Positions 1 through 17,500 of a stretch of 64,000 nucleotides of DNA are shown here, one piece after another. The stretch spans positions 23,014,008-23,078,007 of the forward strand of contig OZ038464.1 in the NCBI GenBank assembly GCA_964036295.1, given 5' to 3'. Both the position numbers and the translations under genes were made by a program. Below the pieces are notes generated by a model. That model had not been told where the DNA came from and made no database searches. It was given only the letters and a program-made list of their open reading frames with translations. Source of the stretch: Plumapathes pennacea. Its lineage: Eukaryota; Cnidaria; Anthozoa; Antipatharia; Myriopathidae. The number at the start of each line of letters is the position of its first letter. Positions within the stretch are counted from its first letter, which is position 1.

Positions 1-6613
<6,613 letters not shown>

Positions 6614-6701
6614 CTTTGATTTGAACGAAATGAATGACCGCGAAACGACCGCTGCCCTGGGGATGACTCGCCCCAGTGCTTTTGGGTGGAACAAATCCAA
6701 C
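6614..6701. promoter_or_regulatory. Compact bidirectional promoter / shared 5' region, KAT2 and ACP1
   Basis: Only 88 bases separate the KAT2 start codon (minus, 6613) from the likely ACP1 start codon (plus, 6702). Each start codon lies in an ATGGCG core (AAAGATGGCGTC for KAT2, CAACATGGCGGAT for ACP1), which resembles the YY1 site that overlaps start codons in many TATA-less promoters. No TATA box is visible. The shared control is inferred. Confidence 0.6.
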
Positions 6702-7172
6702 ATGGCGGATGGCAAGAAGAAGATTCTCTTTGTGTGTCTAGGGAATATATGCCGCTCTCCAACTGCAGAAGCGATCCTCAGACACTTGATAAAGCAGCGA
6801 GATGACAAAGACGAGTGGGAGATTGACAGCGCGGGTATTATAGATTTCCACGCCGGCAAACGCTCCGATCAAAGAGGATTAAACGTGTTGAAGAAGCATG
6901 GCATCCCAAACGAACACCGAGCCAGGCAAGTCTGCAGGGAAGATTTCCATCGCTTCGACATCATCCTGGCATTTGATAACAGCAACGTGGAAGATCTGAA
7001 CGAGGTGAAACCAAGAAGTGGTGAAGTACGCGCTGAAGTGAAGCTATTTGGTTCGTTTGACCCTCAGGGCTCTGCGATCATCGATGACCCTTACTATGGT
7101 AACATCGCCGGGTTCGAGAAGATGTTCGATCACATCTATCGATGCTGTGTGGAATTCTTGAAACAGTACTGA
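6702..7172 (+). CDS. ACP1: Low-molecular-weight protein tyrosine phosphatase, intronless
   Basis: Cytosolic phosphatase hydrolysing phosphotyrosine and small phosphomonoesters. The 156-residue product from MADGKKK is the usual family length. The P-loop FVCLGNICRSPTAEA (C-x5-R-S) with its nucleophilic Cys is near the N terminus, and the general-acid Asp is in IIDDPYYGN near residue 130. The frame stays open upstream to an ATG at 6621, but that start lies within 8 bases of the KAT2 ATG and would add 27 residues unlike the family; 6702 fits family length and the ATGGCG context. The whole domain is one exon, whereas vertebrate ACP1 is split by introns, so it could be retro-derived or have lost introns. 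A poly(A) signal follows at 7288. Confidence 0.95.
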   Translation: MADGKKKILFVCLGNICRSPTAEAILRHLIKQRDDKDEWEIDSAGIIDFHAGKRSDQRGLNVLKKHGIPNEHRARQVCREDFHRFDIILAFDNSNVEDLNEVKPRSGEVRAEVKLFGSFDPQGSAIIDDPYYGNIAGFEKMFDHIYRCCVEFLKQY

Positions 7173-7287
7173 TGATAAAGGTCTCTGAATTGGTTACAGT
7201 GGATGTTTGTGGATCTGTCCATGTGTAATGGCTCCAGTTCACAAACATAGATTCTAAACGAGTGCGTAATGTAGTTTCGAGAGTAAT

Positions 7288-7293
7288 AATAAA
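7288..7293 (+). terminator. Poly(A) signal for ACP1
   Basis: AATAAA lies about 115 bases after the ACP1 stop codon, giving a short 3' UTR. Confidence 0.6.
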
Positions 7294-7762
7294 GTTTAAT
7301 CTTGTATGAAATGACCAAGTGGTTACTTGTGTTCGAGTCACCCGGAGGACCAGCCGTTCAAGTCGACAAATCATGCACGTCTGATTGTTATAATCATATA
7401 GCCACCCAAATCGTCGAAATAGAAGCCAGAGAACCTTTGTAGCTTTCTTGATAGCTTCGAGAGTTAAAAAATCTCCAAACCCATTTTAACGTCATGGGCA
7501 GGGCGCGATGATTTTGTTTGTTTGTTGTTGTTTTTTCTTCTTTTTTGGCAACTTACCCAAGGGCAAACTGTAGCAATGACTCACTAGCCCAGTTCAAACA
7601 CCTTACTTCTGAACTGAATTGTCAGAAACTGAATCCAATAACCCGACGAATAGTCTGGTAGCCCCGGGTGCATGACTATGAAGGTTCTCAGCGTCTTATA
7701 CAAGGACTCCAATGAAATAAAGACTGGAGCAGTGTTGCGACACTTCGCATTTTTGTATGTGG

Positions 7763-7768
7763 TTTATT
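7763..7768 (-). terminator. Candidate poly(A) signal for the TTLL4 gene
   Basis: AATAAA on the minus strand (TTTATT on plus). It is the first such signal found downstream of the candidate last exons of the TTLL4 gene. If used, the 3' UTR would be about 1.3 kb. ACP1 and TTLL4 would then be convergent, with ends about 470 bases apart. From 7300 to 8560 I see no other supportable feature. Confidence 0.35.
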
Positions 7769-8417
7769 TATATCATTTGTACAAAATATACACGCCTCAC
7801 TTGCTGCTGAAAATGTGTTCATTAAATTGCGACATTAAGAAACATTCCGCTCACTTCATAAGAATCCAACATATTTTTCAATTGCTTAAAAATCGTGTAA
7901 AACACATTTTTAGAAATCGCCGTGTGACAATAAGACCCGAAAAGTCGTCTGTTTTTCTTATTTGCCTATCTTCCAAGTGGCAATCACAAAATAACGTCCA
8001 CTTTTAGCTTTGGAATAGTAGAAATGTCGCTCTAACGATGTAAATCTCTCTAAAAATGCTTGCGACTACACCAAGGGATTTTGGAAGCAGTCAAACTATC
8101 TATGAAATTTGTGACATAGCTTGGCTCTGTATAACTAATAACATTCCTACGTGATTCGATTAGAGAATGCACTAAATCTAAACGGGACAGGGGGAAAAGG
8201 GAATTCCTAACTCTCGCACGGGACAGGAAGACACTGAAGAGCCTCCCTCTAAATGCTTGACGACTCACTATTCTCTACACTGATTCAAGCCCCGTTCCTA
8301 CCAGCGAAACTAAACCAAACCGGGTTACATTAAGCATATCTATCTGGACTCAAATCGAGTTTTTGTAAGCACTCCAGAAGATCATGGATGACCTTCATTT
8401 GAGGACACGTCGCGCGT

Positions 8418-9056
8418 GTGCATCCCACATGCTTCTGGTTGCCACAGCAACGTCCTACAGTCTCTTCAGACCTGTCCTGCAGTGGGGGCAGCTTGAACAG
8501 TGGAAGCGTGAATCGGTTTCGAACTTGGCTTGGACTCTCTGTAGCCTCCCTGTCCCGTACTAGTCAGATGGTGGATTTTATCCGTGTCCTGACCATCTGT
8601 TTTGTCCTCTCAGATGACGCTGTTGAGCTGGAGGGCGTCTGTCAAGAAAGAACACAGCTTATTAAATGTGAGTCATGGAGTCGTGCGAGACGAATACTGA
8701 GGTGTGGGTTATTGGTTACACTGTTACGCAATTTATGTTACAATTTAATTGAGCTGGAGAAAGTTTGTCACGAAAAGGTGACGGCTCAGGGAATTAAGTG
8801 TTCGTATACAAAACTCAGTTACGAAAACCGAGACAGATGTAACAGTTATCTGATTGTGAGGGTTGTGTACGTGCAGGTGTATTTAGAGGTAATAAAAAAA
8901 AGAGCTGGGAAATTACGTAGTTTCTTAGTCAGAGAACAGACAGAGACCTCGGGCCTTGAGGAAGCGTACGACTGGGCGACTCCACCTCGCGTGAAATCAG
9001 GAAAATGTGTGCTGATCAAACTGAGAACACGACACAAAATAATATCACTATTTTGA
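8418..9056 (+). other. Unexplained 212-codon open frame opposite the TTLL4 3' region
   Basis: The frame has an ATG start and is long for this A+T-rich sequence, but I recognise no family. It contains two related segments, AVELEGVCQERTQLIKC and LIELEKVCHEKVTAQGIKC, about 37 residues apart, so a small internal duplication is present. It lies antisense to the presumed 3' UTR of TTLL4. It may be chance, part of an unrecognised gene, or antisense RNA. Confidence 0.2.
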
Positions 9057-9143
9057 CGAAATGCTAGCGCTCAAAACATCAACCAGCACATTCTTTACAG
9101 CGTTCACCAAATCCACATCAACCTTACGCCGATACTTTGGCTT
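9048..9143 (-). CDS. Candidate last coding exon of the TTLL4 gene
   Basis: An acceptor (gcgatgcag) at 9144-9145 is followed by KPKYRRKVDVDLVNAVKNVL and a TAG stop after 31 codons, in phase 0. A donor-flanked upstream exon (10008-9953) also ends in phase 0, so the two would join. The segment is basic then amphipathic; TTLL C-terminal tails are poorly conserved, so family identity cannot be confirmed. An alternative terminal exon begins at 8638, after ttgacag, and reads TPSSSTASSERTKQMVRTRI before a TGA. Confidence 0.35.
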   Translation of the reverse strand, partial: KPKYRRKVDVDLVNAVKNVLVDVLSASISSK

Positions 9144-9952
9144 CTGCATCGCACAGACACAGACCTAAGTTATTGCAGGCTTACAGTATTCCGTCGACAC
9201 ACAAAAAGAACAAGCCGACTCTCAGAACCAAATCATTTAAAGCCACAAACAAATTAACAGACTTGTGATAAATCGGTGAGGTTGCTGCATGGTAGAATTG
9301 TAAGAAACATTCCTGCACTGACTCCTTTATTATTTCTTCTTAGTTCTTATATTCCTGTTCTCGCGGTTTTTAGTCAATTTGTCAGAACAGAAGACAGTGC
9401 AAAGGTGTTAGTGAGAGTTCTGGTCTCTTCTTACAGGTTATAATCTTGCAGAGTTCACGATGCGAAGCGACACAAGCGGGTTTCTGTAATTAAATTGGTT
9501 ACGTAAAACAGATGCCTCAGTGGAAAGACTCCCGCAGTCCGTCGGGTTTTTCAGTATAAAAAAGTTGGAATATGACACTAAGACTATAAGGATCGTTAAA
9601 CTTATTCTTATTATCATTGATAATACTATTACTATTATTCTAATATTATTACTATATTATTATTTTGGTATTATTAATTCTTAAGTTTACTTTTACAGTT
9701 CTTATTTTTGTTACTCGTTGTCTTATCCTATACTTTTACTCTTCATAAACTTACTCTTCAAGTTTTATGTGAAATGGACGAAAAGTTAGACGAATAAAGC
9801 AATTTCTTAGTTTTCTATTGTTACCTTCTCTCATGAAGATTTTTTTTGTTACTAGAACAAAACGGAAAGAAAAAAGGCGTAGCTGCTGCTCATTATCGAG
9901 TCGAACGCTCTTTACGGCGACAATTCACTGCAAACAAAATACGTCGCCTCAC

Positions 9953-10008
9953 CTTCGAAGAATTCGTCTTTGTGGACTTTTTCCTGATCTTGGGGAGAAG
10001 CACCGGAG
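9953..10008 (-). CDS. Candidate penultimate exon of the TTLL4 gene
   Basis: It has a good acceptor (ttattcag) and donor (gtgagg). With one carried-in base it reads PVLLPKIRKKSTKTNSSK and ends in phase 0, compatible with the exon at 9143-9048. It does not join in phase directly to the last firm exon (11639-11560, which leaves two bases), so at least one exon between 10.0 and 11.5 kb remains unidentified. A minus-strand open frame at 10410-10856, rich in Ser and Leu, is a possible source. Confidence 0.3.
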
Positions 10009-11017
10009 CTGAATAACTGCAAGTGAATCAAATATTTCACCAAACATTTGTAAACATCTGGAATCCAACCACATCCTTAGCTTTTACACCCGAACAAAAC
10101 TCCTATGGCTACACAGCCAACATGCCGGTCAATACGAAACAAAACTATGAAGACAAAAAACTTGAAGACAAAAAAAAAAAAAAAAAAAAACAGAGACAAA
10201 ATCCCAAGAAGAGTCAAACAATTAAAATGAAGGCTGGAATCAGCCATCTTAACGCAGGTTATACACCAGCCAACCGTCTCCCAACAGAAAGACAGAACAA
10301 TAAACCACGCCATTAGAGAGCATACCTCAACGCACGGTCGAGACTTTCGTCAGTGGCGTTTTTTGCCTCCGGAACGGGGCTGACATTGGTCTTAAAGGTG
10401 AACTGCAGCTTAAACTGCAGAAGAAAGAGATAGGAACAGAGAGAAAGAGAAGAGGCAGCAGTGACTAAGACAAGTTTGAAAAAACTCCTGCTTCTCGAGA
10501 ACGAGAGCTATGGTCTTGCCGCTGGTTGGCAATAAGAATGAGAATAGACTCGGGTTCTTTGCAGGACTATATAACGGTAAAGTCATGTTGCTGTTGTGCA
10601 TAGCACATAGAGGATGCCTGAGGTCTAGGTGGTCCGTGTTTGATTCATGAGACAGTCTCACCAAAGAAGAGGAATTCCCCGAGCCCACAACGGGCTTCAT
10701 GGAGAGAAATTGGTGAACGGAGAAGAGACAGGAAGAAGATACCACACTCAGTTTGAAGTCATTGGCGATGGCGATAGAAATAGCATGAGGAACAGTTCCT
10801 CCAAAATTCAATATTACTGTACTACCTATGAAGCTTTTGTTTAACAAAGATACCACGTTGACAACAAGTCCTGCTCGCAGGAGCTGAACGAAGCCTTGAA
10901 AGAGAATGAGATAAAAGATGAGAAAGGATTTTTCACATCTTGAGACAAAATCTCAAGAAAACAACATGAGAGAACACACTGAACGCTACATATAGCATCT
11001 TCTAACAAACAAACGAG

Positions 11018-11136
11018 AGTAGGTTGGTTGTGATCGTCCGGGTTAGAGTAGTCTCCAGAAAGACTGTTGTTGGTCAGTCACCAACAACAGTCTTTCTGGA
11101 GACTACTCTAACCCGGACAATCACAACCAACCTACT
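11018..11136. repeat. Near-perfect hairpin, 57-bp arms, 5-base loop
   Basis: The left arm 11018-11074 and right arm 11080-11136 are reverse complements with a single mismatch (gatcg versus gattg); the loop is cagtc. A 13-base direct repeat, aaacaaacgagag, occurs at 11007-11019 and 11167-11179, flanking the hairpin and 30 more bases that include ctgggttcaaacc. It lies inside the TTLL4 transcription unit. It could be a young foldback insertion or the source of a small-RNA hairpin. Confidence 0.9.
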
Positions 11137-11559
11137 GTTCACACTCCTGGGTTCAAACCATTTGCCAAACAAACGAGAGAAAGAAATTAAGCGTGGAACC
11201 AGATGCTCGTTATCTGCAGAAACAAACAACTCAAGACTTAAGGGAAAAGCCGCTGCGTAGCCACTAGCGCCGTTTAAGAGTAAACGGGAGTCAGAAGTAG
11301 AACCAGAGGATCATCATCAATATGCTCAAGAGAAGAGTTTTGGCGTGAAAGAGACAACAGCCAGAAAACTTTGACAGAAAAAATACATTTAGATTACATG
11401 GAAACGAATCAAAGCCCACAAAAGAACTCAGGATCGTACAAGCTGACTCCTTGGAAGCAGAAGATTACAGCACAAAACAATTAAATCTCCCACGGAAAAA
11501 GCCATTCAACCAATTTATGGTTCCTTAGGGCGATCATGTGACCAGTGAGAGTGACTTAC

Positions 11560-14500
11560 CTGGTCTTGATTGGTCCTTGGTCGAGACCTGTGGCAGGCGC
11601 AGACGAAGATCGGCATGTGACACCTTGAGGAGCGCTCCACTGCAATAAATAACAACACAACGTTAGAAACAAAGTAAACAACACACATGCAAGCAACATG
11701 CATGTATCCGACACGCACATTCACAAAACGCACGTCACAAACATGCACGTCACAAGCACGCACGTAACCAACAAACGTTATCAAAAGCACGTGTACGTAA
11801 TCAAAAAGCATGTAACCAGCATGCACGCAACCAAGAAAAACATGAAACATCACTTATCAACAATAAACGATAAAAATGGTTGCTCACTTGATGGGCGGGG
11901 TCTGACACGTGACCTCCAAGGTGCAGCCTCTGCTCCGCGTAACCCTGGAGAATAGCAACCCCTGTAGACAAGCAAGTGAAGACTCGTTGGTCAATTCCGA
12001 ACACGGAATGGGAAGTCTTAAACTGCCTCGAATATGGGCCAAGTCTGTCGAGTATGGGCTGTTGGTGCGATCTAAAACTGGTCAAACTAAATACCACACC
12101 ACAAGGGAACACCACATCTTCTGTACAGCTTTGCATCTCCATATCAAGCAAAGATTGTTTCACTCACCTAACGCGGAGCTCCGGCCTTCTCTCATAAATT
12201 TCCTTGTCCATTCATCCAACAAGATGTTGTAGTACCGCTGCGTGTGAAAAAACAGATTCATTAGGTTACTGGAATGCACAATTTTACTTATTCGACAGAA
12301 GCGTGATACGCTGTGTAAACTCCTGGCGCACACAGACTGGAGATTTACTTACTTGAGTTTCAAAGAATCTGAGATACTTGTAGTAAGTTGGCGAAGGGAA
12401 CGCTCTCTGGAAACAACCTCTGCGGCTATACTGTAGGAAGCGAGAAAACAGAGCGTTAACCGGCTAGCTGTAGTGGTTTAGGGAAACGAAGTCTTGGAGA
12501 CATGAAGCTCAAAAATTGACATTCCTTTAAGATGTAAGGGTTCCTATGTCTCTGCCGTTTTTCCTTTAAACATAAAACCTTCAGAGCAATCAAGGAATGA
12601 GGGCACAGGAGCACATTTGCAGCATAAAAAGCTTCGAGCCGAGTCATCTAGCCGGTCTTCAAACGGAAATTCTTATTGTGGGTGTTGATACTGCTGCCGG
12701 CTGATGAAGCTGCCGTTGTCACTTTTACTGCTTAATGCTGCTGTTGTTAATGCGGCGGTTGTTATTGTTTATCATGGCGCTGCTGTTGTTGCCCTTGTAG
12801 CTGTTTAAGCTCTTTCCGTTGCTGTCGTTGTTGTTCTCGGCGTCAGTGTCCTTATTTGTCCTATTAATCGCTCTTGTGGCCTGTAGCGCGCTAACTCACC
12901 TCGTCCTCGGTTTCCATCAGAATGTTGATGTCATCCGGAGTAAGGATATCCAAGACCGACTGCTTGGTTTGCTAAACGCAACAAAAAAAAACAGCACTTA
13001 CTACTAATGCAGCGATTAGTGAAACTATTCTTAAAATATGAAGCTCAATTCTGAATTTGTAGCAACAATGATGGCTACGATCTACGTGAGTCAGCCACTG
13101 TGACACTACGTTCCCTTGTATTCTCGATCAAATGCATAAGACGATCTACAAACAGTATATCGGATTCCACATAACAGACGATAGAAATGATGAAAATACA
13201 CTGATATGGCCTTTTCCTCCATGTTTTAGGAAGTTTTAGTATGCCGATTATCTTATAATAACAAGTGTAGATGTGTTACCTCGTCCAGAAATCGCTGAAT
13301 GTAAAATGCACGCTGCAGATTGAATGGACAAAAAAGCATCACAATCACTTCATCGACCAGAGAAAAAGCAAGAAAAATACAAACATTCAGAATGATACGG
13401 CGTATGGAGACACACGATGAACTTCTCTAGCAAGTCTTTTGAGAAGTCAACATTTGGTTAAAAGAAAACGAGCGTCTAAACCCCCACAAAGACTAACTTT
13501 GGTTACATTCTCTTTACATTATGTTACTGTAAGCAAGAAAAATGCCAAAAACTTAGACAATACCAAATCTGATGATACAATCGTGAAACGAAACGCAAGT
13601 AACTAGAAGTCCTACCTTAGCTCTTTCATCGGACCTGAGAGTGACGCTTTTATCCTGTGAAAATGTGTTTATGCTACTCATGCTGTGGGAATAGATGAGA
13701 CAAGAGAGCTACTTAGACAATGCTACACAGAAACGACCACATCAAGATTCTTTATAGTTAATGTTCATGTATATGTACAGTTTTATATGGGAATTCACGT
13801 TGTTTTGTATAACGCCGTTTCATTCACTTTGTAACGATGTGTTTGAGTTGACCAATCCACAACAGAGGCTCGGAGACTTTACTTATCGTAAACAGCAAAG
13901 ATGAGCACCTTGAAGTGGAGACTGTGACAACATTTTCTGGGATTTGAAATCCGGCGATGTTGAAAAGGTCCTTGATCATCTGGCCCTTTATATTCTTGTC
14001 CAGCTGAGACGTCGAGTGAAGACTGTGACAAAAGTAACAGAACAACACTTAGAATCGTTAGTGTTAAAAGGCCTGGTTTCTATATGATCACCGAAATCGC
14101 CAAAATTAAAAAAGAAGAAGAAGAAAAAAAAAAAAAAAAAAAAACTCGAGCGCTCCTAATGATCTAAATCGCTGGCCGGCTTCCATATGATCGCCGCGAT
14201 CGCCAAAAAACGAAATAAAAACTTTAAAAAAATCGATCGTAGCGATCTCAATTGCTAAACAATTTCCATTTGATCCCCGCGGTCGCTCGGAATACGAGAA
14301 AGCCGCCAAGATTCGTAATCGCAACATTATTGTGTCATTCTCATTAGTGCATACCTGGGAGAAATGTTCACTTCCAGCAGCCAGGGTTTCAAGTTCTCGT
14401 CCAGCATGATGTCAAAACCAAACAGTTCGTGTACAGAATATCTGTGGGAAGGTTGTTTACAATTCTGTGTCAACGAGGCGTCTAAACAGAGCAAACGTGA

Positions 14501-17500
14501 ATCTGACAAAACTATACTGAAGTAAGTAAAAGAAAGGCAACAAACCTTCGTCTCACATTCTGTTTTATCAAAGTGTTCACAGCAGAATCAGACCTGCAAC
14601 ATAAAAAACGTGACTTTTAGTAAAAACTAGAAAATAGAAAATCCTGGAAAATCAACACCTCTTCCGTAGTTTAGCCTGGAAAAATGTGCTGGAAGTTGTC
14701 GACTATGAAAAATATCGAAATACTAAAGAACTATTTTGGAAATAGATCAATACTGTCGTTTGAAGTATGCTTGATATCCAAATTGATCAAAAGCAAACGG
14801 CTCGAGTCAACTGTATCCTTCCACCCCACCCCATCCCACCCCCGAGTACATAATCAACATTAAAGAGAGGTGAACGGGAGGGGCTGAAGGTCCAAATGAC
14901 AAGATTTTGTGAGAGCAGGGTATATGTTTGACCAGGATTTTAGATACTTTAAATGTTTAAAGAAAACAACGTTGATCACAGGAGAACACAAATACTGAGA
15001 TGCACTCACGCAATGATCGTCTTGACAACGACATCTTTAACGTTCTCCCACACGTGAGAATGGTTGATTCCCATCCTCTTCATGTAGCCCCACAGCGCCT
15101 TCAAGCTCCACTTGTGTCCCTGACACAACGTCTCGTCTGAGTTGGCCTTGTACGCGCCTTCATTCTTCTTGTTGATGCTGTAGTTCGTCAGGTGCATGAA
15201 CTTGTTGCTCAGATTCTTCATAGACGTCGAATACCTGGCGACAAGATGGCGAAAATATGCGCCCGCGCTCAGCGTACACGTATGATGCAAGCATATAAAG
15301 TACAGTACAAGACAAAATATGTGTGAACTGGGACGTAATTGGAAATTACAATTCTTCGTCGGTCATCATAGGGTCTACAGTATGCTTGTTCCCAGGATGA
15401 AGCACTGCACTGCGCATGCGTGTGTTCTTGTGCTTATGCGTCATATACGTAAACCAGCTCTTAGGTTGTATTTTCACGGATGTGCTTTCGTCTCAAAACG
15501 ATTCGTTTCACCTCCCGTTTTCCGATGTTTACGTGGAAACAGAAACCGGAGCGTTTTGTTAACGATCCACTTTTGGCTGCGTCAAAGTTTGAAACTGTTT
15601 TTCTTACGAAGGAACTTGCAGTGATTATAGAGACATACTCGACTGCTCTCATTTCGCAGAAATCGAATTCTTAGAATTAAGTCTCATTGGTGTCAACTAT
15701 AGACTGAATTAAGACTACAATCTACATATTTAGTAGGGCATGTCATATTGTTCAATAGAAACTCAATGACTACTTACTTGCATGTCGCAAATCTCACGAG
15801 CCCATCTTCAAAGATGTACACTCGCAGGGGATCGTAGGATGAAACGTAAACATATATCCGGAGGTCGAATTTACTGCCATTTATAAGAAATGGTTTGTGA
15901 AGATATCTAAAATGAGAACGTTTTAAATTTTAGTAATAAGAACTAAACTATTAACTAAACTTTACTCGGTTCATTTTACCCAAACCTAACGGATTGACCA
16001 AGTTCTTATACTTAACATATTTTCAGACGTCAAAAATCGCTACTTTGCTTGCACATCGGTGTAATTTAATAACGTTTTAATCCGATCATAAGCACCGATA
16101 ATGTGGAGAAAATTGTAACACAATTGCAACGGCCGTTAGCAGTGTCACTCACCTCTGGACAACCACTGGCCGCTTTCTGGGAATCTGATTCCATTTGTGA
16201 ATCACACGGATACCAATTCCTCTGGCAGAAGCGGGCTGCAAGGAAACATCGAGAGTAAGACACGAGTCTTCCTCACTACATTATATCCACCTACAGTACG
16301 TACCGTTCAGCTAGCATGCACACACTACACAAAACTCTCACCGGCTTCAGGATCCATTTCTGTCTGCTTCCTCCGTCATCCCACGCTCTCTTGAGAAGTT
16401 TCAAGTCAAATGGCAGCACGAATGTCTGAGGTACAAAGCCATACTCCTGGAAAGAGAAACATCTCAAAACATGACCTCCTGTAACCCACAACTACAGATG
16501 CACATAAGAAATCTTAATGATCCAAGCTGAACATCAAAGTTGGGTCCATATTATTTTGTTTAGAAAATGAATCTGAATTTAGATAATCGATCTTCATAAT
16601 GATCAATTTTCTCACCAGACAAAATATCATGCAGTTTGGAGAACTATAGCCAATTATTTACATTGATACAGTAGTTTGCTCAGACTGAAAGTAGTCCATT
16701 AATATTGACAGTGCAATAATGTTGATATATAAATTCTCACAATGTAATATCTTCCTAATTAAAAATTAAGTGAAATCTGATTAACCTTTCTGCCATGATG
16801 AACCATCATCCGAGACAGATTCCTCCAAAGTCTATCCTTCCGCCCAATCTGGAAAGTTCCTGGAAAGTGGTTCACCTGACAGCAGAATAATGCAATGAGA
16901 CAGCAGACAGACAGACAGAAGTAACCAGCTGGTAACATATATGTCAACTGGCTGAAGTGTTGTAAACATATAAGAAAAAGCTCTTTTTGCTCTCATTCCT
17001 GATGCAAACTGTATCAGAAACTAGATGAAAAATCAGCTTACCTTTTGATAGTCCCTAACACTTTTGAAACAGTTTGCCTTCATGTGCTTGCCCCAGTATC
17101 CTAACCAGTCATTTGATCCTATCAATAACAAAGCAAAAATAATTATTATTATTATTATTAAAACATTGCTACACCTGAACAGTGTGCATAACTGACTGGA
17201 CAATTTTTTGATGAAAGTTTCCTTCATCTGATCAGTATTAAGTATTGGTACAAGAAAAGTTTTTGTAGCATAATATTTTTTTATTTTTAAAATATTAGTT
17301 TTTAAAATATTAGTTATACGTAGTATACAGTTTACACTATAAACACAAAGTTAACAAACTTGTAAATCCTAAATGTCCTAATAACTACACCTTGAACAAA
17401 CTGGACTAGACTGCAAGTCAAAAATTCTTACTCTTTGTTGGTTTGAATCCAGATCTGGCAATGCACTGCTTGATAATGTTTGGTGTGATGGAGCTCATTT

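Noticed and set aside
11080..11166. tRNA gene suggested by ctgggttcaaacca after the hairpin
   Set aside because: Only a B-box-like word is present; no A box, anticodon arm or acceptor stem can be folded.
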